The notes beneath the pieces were generated by a model. It was not told where the DNA came from. It saw only the letters and a list, made by a program, of their open reading frames with translations, and ran no database searches. Position numbers and translations under genes: made by a program. A DNA stretch of 64,000 nt from Sycon ciliatum (Eukaryota; Porifera; Calcarea; Leucosolenida; Sycettidae): contig NC_088646.1 in assembly GCF_964019385.1 (NCBI RefSeq), positions 16,521,654 through 16,585,653 of the forward strand, written 5' to 3'. This document shows positions 33,329 through 48,000 of this stretch, piece after piece. How positions within the stretch are numbered: the stretch's first letter is position 1; the number at the start of each line of letters is the position of its first letter.

Positions 33329-33862
33329 ACTTTTCCCGTTCAACAGTGCTTCTTTCCCGCAAACCAGTGAACATCTCCCTTTTGTTCGCAATTTTGAAAC
33401 CATTTTCAAGTTGCTATGTTGAAGTTTTAATTTTGCATGCAATTAATTCCTGTACGCAGCATATATGCAGAGCTGCACACTCTGGCTTATGTACTCTTGG
33501 TAATAGACTAGCATATGTGGCCTATTAGTATTAGGCTATTGTCTGGCAGGAGGATCTAGGAATACTAATACCAAAGAAACCCACCACAACGTGTAGCAAG
33601 ACACGAAAAAAAGATAACGTGTGGCGAGTAACCAACCAGCTCATTATTTCTATCGAGGAATTGTCCTAGAGCTTACCACTTCTCAGGGCTTTTCAATCCG
33701 CGCGTTTCACTGTTTCTCCTTCTCTGCAACTTTCCCCCCAGAATTCTCGTCCATTAGCCCGGCACAAATACTCTAGTGTGTACGAGATTCGGACGGCAGC
33801 GGTTAGCTATTCGCCTCGTTCATTAGCGCGGCTCTGCTCTGAACTGTCGTAGTCTAGCAACC

Positions 33863-33895
33863 ATGATTTCTTTCCAGGAGGGTACCAAACTCAAG
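33863..33895 (+). CDS. Possible small first coding exon
   Basis: ATG plus ten codons (MISFQEGTKLK) ends at a strong donor, AAG|GTAAGG. No continuing exon was identified for certain. An acceptor-like TTGCAG just before the SEP15 start at 34560 is in compatible phase, so this could be a 5' exon of an alternative SEP15 transcript, or the start of an unrelated gene. Confidence 0.25.
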
Positions 33896-34391
33896 GTAAG
33901 GACCCCTGCAGTGAAGGCAGTCTCGTCGTCTACTACATAATCCAACAATTGCCTGAAAAAATGGAAGAGGAAACGAGCCTGTGCATGTGTGGTCTCATCT
34001 GAGCGCGCTACTTTTCAAAAAATAGAAGCTGAAAGCCATGAAAGTCGAAGCATTCTGTCCGCGCGTCTGTGTCTCACAACACAACGCGCGCGACATGAAA
34101 TTAGCTCACGCAAAACGATCTTGACGACTTCAGCTTCAGGCTTCAAGTTCACTGTGAGTTGCGCTTTCGCCTTTCGCCGAGGTAGTTTCGGCCAGGGAGT
34201 ACTCCCTGGTTTCGGCCATGATGGCATGAATCCCGGCACCATGAACCACGCTGCTTGCCGCATGCACACTTGCACAGTCGCACAGCCGAGAGTGCAGTGA
34301 GCACTAGCGCACTGCACACAGTCACACACACACAACATGCTGACTGATTGCTGAGTAGGTCACGTGATGCGAGCCATAGCAACCGCTAAAA

Positions 34392-34399
34392 TGACGTCA
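34392..34399. promoter_or_regulatory. CRE-like TGACGTCA upstream of SEP15
   Basis: A full palindromic CRE (TGACGTCA) lies about 170 bp upstream of the SEP15 start codon. CREB/ATF-family factors bind this site, and ATF6/XBP1-type ER stress elements overlap it. Note that a MITE family in this window carries the same octamer, so it could be coincidental. Confidence 0.3.
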
Positions 34400-34567
34400 G
34401 CTTAGTACGAGTGGGCATGAGGAGGTGAAATCGAGAGAGCTAGAGAAGAAGAAAGCAAGAAAACAAATTTTGTCGTTTCTTTGAAGAGAGAGCTTCACCT
34501 GTGGTTGTCTCTCGCCTCCCCTGCTTGCCGATTTGGACTGGTGCGTCCTCGGTTGCAGGCGGCGACA

Positions 34568-35029
34568 ATGGCTGCCGCCTCTTCAGGAGGTTACTTGTTC
34601 CTATCCTGTTTGGCAGTCCTGTTCTGCCCGGCTATAGGTCAGGATGGCTCCTGCCGAGATTTAGGATTTTCATCCAACTTGCTGTGCAGTTCTTGTGATG
34701 AGTTGTCATCACTGTCCATGAAGTTTCTGGAAGACGACTGCCGGCGATGCTGCCAAGAGGAGAAAGAATCTGGCACCGAGTCTGCAAAGTTTGCGAAGGC
34801 TGTGCTGGAAGTGTGCAACTGAAAATTGGGTCGCTTCCCGCAGATCCAGGCGTTTGTGAAGGGAGATATGCGTCACGAGTTTGCTAACTTGGAAGTTAGG
34901 AACAAGCGTGGTGCTAACCCAGTACTTCACATGCAGGATGCGGGGGGAGAGGTCAAAGACAGTTTGGCCATCGACTCTTGGAACACTGACAGTATCAAGG
35001 AATACCTGTCCGCCCATCTTCAAGCCTAA
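34568..35029 (+). CDS. SELENOF: Selenoprotein F (15 kDa selenoprotein), UGA = selenocysteine
   Basis: The single-exon 153-residue protein contains an in-frame TGA at 34820-34822 (codon 85). Around it, EVCN-Sec-KLGRFPQIQAF matches the family's EVCG-Sec-KLGRFPQVQAF, so UGA is decoded as selenocysteine; without recoding only an 84-residue stub results. Residues 1-24 form a signal peptide. Next comes the Cys-rich UGGT-binding part (LGFSSNLLCSSCDELSSL, DDCRRCCQEE), then the thioredoxin-like domain ending WNTDSIKEYLSAHLQA. Human SEP15 is 165 residues with Sec96, so this is full length. Role by homology: ER-lumen oxidoreductase bound to UDP-glucose:glycoprotein glucosyltransferase in glycoprotein folding control. 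The lack of introns is unusual, because vertebrate orthologues are split. The start is the ATG before the signal peptide. Recognition is very secure; the Sec assignment relies on conservation. Confidence 0.93.
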
Positions 35030-35083
35030 ACAACCTCATAGGCTGATAAGCTATGCCACTGGAACAGCAGGAACTCTGTCTTT

Positions 35084-35130
35084 ATGACTTGACCTCCGTA
35101 AAGCCTCGCGTTTGGTGGGTTGTCAACGAT
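35084..35130 (+). promoter_or_regulatory. Candidate SECIS element in the SEP15 3' UTR
   Basis: 55 bases after the stop there is ATGA (35084-35087), 12 bases later AAA (35100-35102), and a closing CGAT (35127-35130). TTGAC just after ATGA pairs with GTCAA just before CGAT, and weaker pairing continues. This matches the spacing of a SECIS core (ATGA ... AA ... GA). An outer ACAGCA/TGCTGT pair (35063-35068 and 35130-35135) could form the lower helix, with an uneven internal loop. Read by eye only. Confidence 0.45.
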
Positions 35131-35134
35131 GCTG

Positions 35135-36859
35135 TGACACGTACCCTTGCTCATTCCATACTGGCCTAGATCGAATCACTAACATCTTTGTGATTGTTTT
35201 GTTTGTTTTGGTATGCTGTCTATGTTTGCTGTTTTTTTTGTCTGCTCTGATAGTTTTGATCTGTGCAGTTTCTATGTGCATGAGTTGTATTTGTTTTTCC
35301 CATTGAAGGCTTCATGATTGCAATTAGAAGACCAGTAGAATCCAAACTCAAAGCATGAGGTCTGTGTTGGGTCTGACTCTGGGTTGCATTATGCCATCCC
35401 AGTACGGCTTAGTACCAGTGCAGACACTAGCAGACAGTGTGTTGGAATGCAGTATTGTCGTATACAGCGTCAGTCAGCAGATGTTTCAAATGGCAGGCTA
35501 AGTACACATAACAAGCTATGCACCGCGCGTGTCGCTACTGCTGTGCCGCGACTTTGCCAAAGCATCTCAATAGAATGTGTTAAGATGATTTGGCAAAGTC
35601 GCTGATGATGTCCTCGCATAACCTCTACTGTGAACCGCCCGATATTTGCGTTACGCTCTTCTCGCGAAAATAGCGAACATTAATCCATCACGAATATTAG
35701 GCAGTTTACAGTATATCTAGCAAGGATGGCGGACAAGATCTTTGTATTTTGTTATTTTACTTGGGCATATCTGAATGAAACAGATCAAGACTAGCGCCAG
35801 TGGATTACAGCCTAGTCCACTGGCGCAACCATGTGAATGGACACACCTTGTCTCCACCACACGAAGCACATCGGACTAGGACGCACACATACACACACAA
35901 GAAAGCTGGGTATCCATTCTAATAAAGAAGAAAACAAGCCAAGATGGATTTAATATCAGAGAAAAAAAGTTTCGTGCTCCAGTCACAGGGAGAAGTAAAT
36001 AAGGCTTTGTAAGATGGTAATAGAACTTGGAATATCAGTCAGTAATTCAAGGGCAAAACTATTGTGCAGAGATAGGTCATGTGAGTTAGAGAGAAGTAAG
36101 TAAATCTCAAAGCCATACTTGATCATCAAGGCTTACAGTAAAACGTACACCTATCTAGTGGCATCTAGTCTGCCGCTGCTGAGTATCTACCATACAGAGA
36201 CCCGGCACTAGGTCAAAGCATGCACTTGGCAGGCATGGAACTGTCCCAGTACCAAAAATTGAAACAAAAAATGCACAAAGGCACAACTGAGCTGCACTGT
36301 ACGATGCAGCAGTCCGCAGGGGCATGATACGGGCAAGCAGCTTTGCACTATTAAAAACAAAACAATCAGCCAAAAAGAGCAGCAGGTATAAATTACGATG
36401 GCGCTTTGGGGCCATCTGCGAAAACATACACAGCAAAATGGCATGCGTGGGCTAGCAACACAGAGTTTCATGGGGCTGGGAAGGGGTCAAGTAAGCGTGA
36501 CACTGCTTGTATCAGTAACATCAAATTTCTAGTGTACATACCAAAATTGCGACCAGCACACATCAAAACAAACCAGCGTCATTGCAAATACGCAATATTC
36601 GGATTAAAAATCGCGGGGCAGAAACATAGCCCAGCACTGTCCTCCGTACAAGGATGAATTAGAACGAACGCTGCACGCTCCCAGGCGGAAACAGCAAACA
36701 GATGTGACTGCAATGCATGCTGCACTATGGCTCCTGGGTAGGAATTCCAAGCAGCCTGAACCAGAGCGGGCCCAGTGCTGTGCAGGCCATGCAAGTACCT
36801 CCATACGTTACAAGCCGGTAACGGATCTACGACACAGAACGGCACAGCCAGAAATGTTT
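35135..36859. other. SEP15 3' flank and intergenic sequence
   Basis: T-rich 3' UTR-like sequence to about 35300. A perfect 14-bp hairpin (GCGACTTTGCCAAA and complement) spans 35548-35602. The dispersed repeat of 26.3 kb recurs at 35765-35880. Nothing coding was recognised between 35890 and 36860. Confidence 0.5.
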
Positions 36860-37113
36860 TACACTCATACCTCGGTTATTCAGACACCGAAGTTACGGGC
36901 ACTTCGGTCTACCGTGCACCCTTAGAGGGCCAGTTTTAGTGGAAATATTACTGCACTTTTGTCACTTTTGCGGAAATAGTGACGCCATATGCCATATGTA
37001 TCGTCTTTCCCCATCAAAATGTACTTGAAGTATGTGAATTGGAGTTACGGATATTTCGATGTGACGGGCAGTGCCCGGTCCCGGACCTCCCGGATAAGCG
37101 AGATATGCGTGTA
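36860..37113. mobile_element. Mariner/pogo-like MITE (relative of 25554-25783)
   Basis: Left TACACTCATACCTCGGTTAT and right CGGATAAGCGAGATATGCGT with GTA form imperfect terminal repeats. Internal words CACTTTTGTCACTTTTG and CACCGAAGTTAC match the 25.6 kb relative. Non-coding. Confidence 0.6.
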
Positions 37114-37637
37114 CTGCATGGGAGAATGGTGAACGTTCATTTCCCTATAGAACGGAAGGCCTTAGGCTTAGGCCTGTGGGGATGCCCCATTTATTAAATA
37201 AATAAATAAAACTAGGCCACCCAGAATTAATTCGTTGTTTCGGGTCACCCGACCGTTTTTTTTCACCCGACCGCAAAACATTTTTTTATTGTGCATGCAA
37301 ATGTACATGACTAGACTATGTACAAACGTGCACGCGACCCTAATAATAGGGAGGTTTATAATATGTAGTCCCACGTAATCTGCAAAGCATCGTGTTGAAA
37401 ATATATACCACCTCAAGACAAACTGTACTGCACTGCGTAAATTTGTGTAATACGGTGTGGTGCTGTAGGTGGGCTGGGGAAACCCGCGGCATCAAAAAGG
37501 TTCACTTTGCATCAGAGGCCAGTTCAAAGTCCAGTGCTTTCAGACAGTATGTGAACCTTTCCGCAAACGTTTCCTTGGCCAAGCCTCTCTGCCACTACAA
37601 TTTGACAAGACAGTGTTGTCCAAGCTGCTTTCTTTAT
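37114..37637. other. Intergenic, no gene recognised
   Basis: Contains a short AAATAAATAAATAAAA run near 37196. A plus-strand open frame from 37392 runs into the MITE that follows and has no recognisable domain. Confidence 0.4.
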
Positions 37638-38094
37638 CAGGGCCCGGTCACACATGCATTGGGGTTTCGCTTCGGCGACGAGGTTCTGGGGCAGCGAGCC
37701 TGGTGTCGCTCCAGCGAACTACTTGTGTATGGTCACACATACAAACAGGGCACAACTCCTACTTTGGCGGAAAATGAGAGTAAAAAGTGGACTGTGGTGC
37801 ATACGGTACGGAGAATAGACGAGGTCAATGACTATCTTGCACGCATTTTTGTTGCATAGACATCATACGCATACAAATTTCTTGTAGCAAATCCATATAC
37901 AGCAGACCGTGGTGTTTTCCGCTGAAGCGAAACCGCAGAAGCGACAGTCTCGCTTCAAAAATGTTGGAGGACGCGGATTGGAGTTTCCGCTTCAGCGGAA
38001 GTTCCGCTTTTCGCCGTTGCCATGGTATTTTTCGCTCCTGCGACGTCGCTTCAGCGGATCCGCTACTTTCGAGTGCATGTGTGACCGGGCCCTT
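37638..38094. mobile_element. hAT-like MITE, CAGGGCCCGGTCACAC termini
   Basis: Ends CAGGGCCCGGTCACACATGC and TGCATGTGTGACCGGGCCCT are complementary over 20 bases. The interior is rich in GCTTC(A/G)GCG words in both orientations. It lies about 80 bp beyond the stop codon of the S1P phosphatase gene and so may be in its 3' UTR. Confidence 0.7.
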
Positions 38095-38173
38095 AGCGTG
38101 GTTAGTGCCACCAAACCAGGTCGCCTGCGCTGCAAACAGCCTTCTCTGCACTGTCCACACACTAAAGTACCTG

Positions 38174-43054
<4,881 letters not shown>

Positions 43055-44280
43055 GACTGATTTTCCAAGACTGGCTTGTCAGCCAGAACAAGATCAGCAC
43101 TCAACAGACCTCACGTCTTTCATCCGAGACTTCTTGCTAGTTTCGAGACAACTATCCTGCTGCGATTATAATAATTATGCACGGTGCTACTGCACAAGAA
43201 CACTCCCTTGCATCCTCAGCGGATGTGAGAAACTGTTGACGCAAAGTCACTGCCCAACGTTCAAACGTTTTTAAAAAATACGCATGAAACAGCAGTGCAT
43301 CCAAACTGTACTGCCTACTGGTCAACGACACCGATGAATTACGGCACGAAAAACGAAATGCGTGTAGTATTCACACAGTCAGAAACTGGAGGAAGTAACG
43401 TTCGGGAGATCGACTAGGATTACATACAGCTTTCCCCTCAAATTGTGTCCTGCATGCATTGAGCACGAAAAGTGCGCTCTGTCAGCTGGTCAAGAATCAC
43501 GGCCATACTACAGTACTCACAGCAAGTGTAGTATCGCAGCAGTATCGAGCAGATTGTGTACGCATTGCAGAAAGCTGTGAGGAGGATTGTGTGTGAAGGA
43601 TAAATTCCTGCACGTGCACGTGCTTGTGATACGCTATATACTATAGCCGGTATACCGGTATTAATAGCCGGCTCAAGTGACAAGTAGTTGCACGTGCTGT
43701 GAACATGGTATTGTGAAGTAATTAATTGTACGAAGTAGTGGTTGCGACTTCGGCGATGTAACATTCAGTAGTGCATGCAACCAAGAGTACATGAAAACCT
43801 GTACTCTTGATGCAACCCAGCAGTATTTGAGCAAGCTTTACAACACAAGACTAGTGTTTGTTTTTTTGGATGTATGTCACCCACAAATACATTGTATAAG
43901 GCCACATTTATTTGTAGTACTAGAACGACCAGCAGTACTCAGCAGCTAGCAGGGGTACAGTACGCATTACTGGTGTGTAATTGTTGTACATGTACACAAT
44001 CGATAATCATGTACTATGTACTCGAAATATACAAATTATACAAATTTTCGGCAGCTATTTAATTTCGGCTATATTCGGCACCGACCCAAAACGCCTAAAT
44101 TAAAACGCCGATGAAATTTTTCACAGCATCTGTCGCACTATACCATCCCCTCTACCCGTACCCCACGCCGAAATGTCAAAAATCGTGAAGTGCCGAAATT
44201 TTGTGTATTTACAGTACACTACGTAGTAGTGGTTTGAAATCTTTTGTTGTGTAGATAATGCTGGCAGGAAAACCGTAGAC
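43055..44280. other. S1P phosphatase 5' flank, MITE remnant and intergenic sequence
   Basis: The first part should hold the 5' UTR and promoter of the minus-strand phosphatase gene; no TATA box is obvious. At 44012-44217 imperfect ends (AAATTTTCGGCA; TGCCGAAATTTTGTG then TATTTACAGTA) suggest a MITE. No other gene. Confidence 0.45.
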
Positions 44281-44930
44281 TGTTATCTAAACCTTCCCAG
44301 GCACTCAGTCATGCACCCCGTGCACACCGTCACACAAAAGATCACAGCCTTTTCAGATAAGGAACAAATTATGCATGGTTGAAAGGAGAGAGAAAATGAG
44401 AGAGACGCGAGAGAGAACTGGCTGCGCCAAGAAGAGCGAATGCAAAACCGCTGTCCCTGGCAAAACGTGCGCGTACAAGTGCAGCACAAACGAGACCAGC
44501 GTACTACACGCAACAAATAAGGGTAGCGGGACGCAACCTAAAACGATACCAGTCTTCCCAGAAAGGTGCGCTGCTGCGCACAGCCCGCGTATCCATGGAA
44601 AACATGGTGCAAAACAAATGCAGAAATGCAGAAGCAAAATAAATAAATAAATCAGAAATTCGAACGACAAACAGTAGTGAGCAGGACGAAGACAGAAAGA
44701 TCAAAGTTGAGGAAAGAAAAGTGTTTGATCTGTCAGTGGGTGCTTGCACCCGATACGGGGTGACAGTAAACCCTGTCAGATAGTGACACATCGTAGAGTT
44801 ATTCTGCAGAGGGACTTCACTGAGCAAGAATATAACAAACCACGTAAGTAACTCCAGCAAATCGTGAATAATAATTGTAAATGCATACACAATGTTATCA
44901 TAAGTATTCGAACACCATAGTTCCCTTTCA
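44281..44930 (-). repeat. 3' LTR of the young retrotransposon
   Basis: Direct repeat of 49278-49930. Begins TGTTATCTAAACCTTCCC and ends CATAGTTCCCTTTCA on the plus strand, 650 bp. Confidence 0.95.
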
Positions 44931-45062
44931 CCCCTCCACCTGATAACATTGGATGGGGCATACATGTAATGACATACAGCAGGGAAGACAGATGCCTAGC
45001 GATAGCGAGCAGGGGGCTGCAGAGAACCACGGGGACGTAATGAATGACCACCAACCAGATGA

Positions 45063-48000
45063 TCAGATGGGGGGGGAAATGTCCAAGCAAACCCAACCAT
45101 CATCATCACCATCATCACGAGGACCATCAACGCGAACATCGCCAACATCAGGCGGGGGCACTAGAGGAACACACGGCACATCAGGAACAACCAAACCAAC
45201 ATCACGCTTCAAGAGCTCGACATTGACCACCTTTTCCTGACGACGACCTGACTCAGGATGCACACGGCAAATCACAACACTGGCAGGACCAATAACATGT
45301 TTAACTGACCAACCAGAATCGAACGGGGGCTGACGTTTCTGGCGACGATCAGGGTTACGCAATAGAACACGATCACCAACAACATACGGACAAGAAGGCG
45401 ACTCAACAACAGGCGCAGGGGCGTGCTCTGCAACAACCGCCGTCAAATAGTCGTGAACCCGAGCAGCCTTATCACACACACCATCAACCCAAAGAGAGGA
45501 CGAAAGAGTAGATGGTATACCGTCCACAAATAGAGCACGAGGCTCCCAGCCAAACATAGCACGCATGGGAGAAATCTTCAATTCACTATGCGGACGAGTA
45601 CGGTAGAAGAAGAGGAGAATCTCTAGCTCGGCTAGCCAATCGGCAGCAGTATCCAACACCTTGCGAATAAGAGTGAGAATAGTACGATTGAATCTCTCGG
45701 CGCCACCCTGTGACTGAGGGTGACGGACCGCACCAGTACGAACGCAAACACCAAACACATCCAACAAAGAAGACACAATAGCATTGCGGAACTCATGACC
45801 ATTGTCGCAACGCACCACACGCGGCGGACCAAACTTCAAACAGAGACGCAGAAATTCCTCTGCAACAGAGCGACCATCATGACGCCGCAAGGGTACCACC
45901 TCGACCCAACGGGAAAACATATCGACAACCACTAACACACAATGGTACTGACCGGTCTGGTTGACACCGAGCTCCAGTGTATCGATCTGGACAATGTCCC
46001 ACGGCTTGACAGGAACGTCATTCTGAACAGCAGGAGCTGGTGGACCACTGCGGGGATTGGCAGCCTGGCAGGCCTGACAATTACGCACATAGGCCTGGCA
46101 TAGCGAAGACATACCTGGAAAGAAACAAGACTGACACAGAGAACGCCACATAGTTTCCCAATTGCCATGACCTGTATTGGCATGAGCAGCAGTAATCAAA
46201 GCGGGAACGGTGGATTGCGGTGCAACAGGAACCAGTACCTCACCGTCGACGGGGTCACGCCAAGTGCGACACAATAGACCATCAATAACACACAACTGCT
46301 TACGAAACTTGCAGAACGACGGATCAGAAACAGAGACGTCACGAGACAAATCGCGAATAACGCTCTGGATAGCATCATCAGTAGCTTGACCAGACTTCAA
46401 CACGTCAAACTCCAATGGATGTGAAAGTGTAGAAGAGGGGGCAGAAGCAGCGACATCAGCAGAAGAACACAACTTCTTAGCATGAGCAACCCACGGCTGC
46501 GGAACACGAGTCAGTACATCAGCATGATTCTCAGAACTTGGCACCCATTCCACTGTGACCGAAATACCGGATGCCTCAATCAAATCTGTAAAGATCTGCA
46601 GACGACGTTGAACCAAGACATGTTGCAAACCACTAACTCGCACCCGTTCAGTATTGCGCAACACAGCCTGGAGCCAACCAAAGACAGTCTTAGAGTCTGT
46701 CTTGAGCACAACAGAAGAGACATTCCAATCAATAGCCAGCTCGAGGCCTTTCAAGGCAGCATTCAACTCAGCAAGATTGATATGACGCCGGTCGTCCTTT
46801 TGCCGGAGCCAAGAACGATCTTCCAGGACAGAACCATCACACTCCAAAACAACACCAATAGCAACATCAGAGGCATCGCAATGAACAACAAAACCAGAAC
46901 CAGTAGAGGAAGAATGCCACGTACCATGAGCAGGATCCTCTCGCACACAGCGATCGGACAGTTCCTGGAGGAACCGCTGTACTTCAGGAGAGACAGGCTT
47001 ATCCCATGCGGACTGGCCAGACACGAGGCGCTTCAAGAAGCTGCAGGCCGGACGAAGCCAACAGCAGACGGGATAATGGCTGAGCGCCCGACCGCACCAA
47101 CTGAAGAGTTCCCGCTTCGTAGTCGTGGGTGGAACAGACAGATCAACACCCTGACGACGGGTCCACAAGACTTCACCCGTGGCGCTAGAATGGAGCTGCA
47201 AGCCCAGAACACGGGCATCAGGCAATGGCTCTGCAGGCTTGGTCTCAAAACCAAACGCAGCAAGCTGAGAGGACACTTCGGCAGCACGGTCACGCGGCAC
47301 GTGGATATCATCCACGTAGTTGTCGGCATCGACCACGTCACGCAAGACCCACTTCACTATGATGTCTAGGAACTTGGGGGCAATGGATAGACCGAACGCC
47401 ATCCGTTCCATCACGTAACGCTGGCCGTCGACGAGGACAACCTGGTATGGCAGCAATGATGGTGCGACATGGACCTGTAAGTAGGCCTTGCGAATGTCCA
47501 GGAGAACGTACTCAGATGCAGGTCCAGCCTGCCGCCACTTCCGTAATTTCTCACCACAGGCAGGTGCTTCTGAGCCAGGATGTGAGATGATGCAGGCATT
47601 CAGCCTGCGATAGTCCAAGCAAGGGCGAACTGGAGTGGACGACTTGTGCTCCTGGACTTGAGCAAGGAAAGGCAGCACACACTTGGGCTGGCCATGTTGG
47701 TCCACATCATACGGCTGCAGCCAGCCGTTGTCAATCCAAGTCCGGACCTCCTGCTGGAACAGGGTCTCCTGCTCATCAGTCAGTTTCGAGCGAGAGTACT
47801 CGCCTATGCCACAGCCAACGGGCGACTGAGGCTCGCTCCCACTTTGCCATTTCCAGGTCAGCTCCCATCTCTTACGAGCAGCGTCCCAGCACACTTGGCC
47901 ATCATCCGTTGCTAGGGTGACATTACCCTCGTCATCTCTGGTAACTGTCACATGCCCATATGGATGGTCATGGGTCGACCTCTCGGGTGGAGCTGCAACT

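Noticed and set aside
35548-35602. Hairpin with ATGA considered as SEP15 SECIS
   Set aside because: The stem is a simple perfect palindrome with ATGA in the wrong place and no matching apical AA; the candidate at 35084 fits better.
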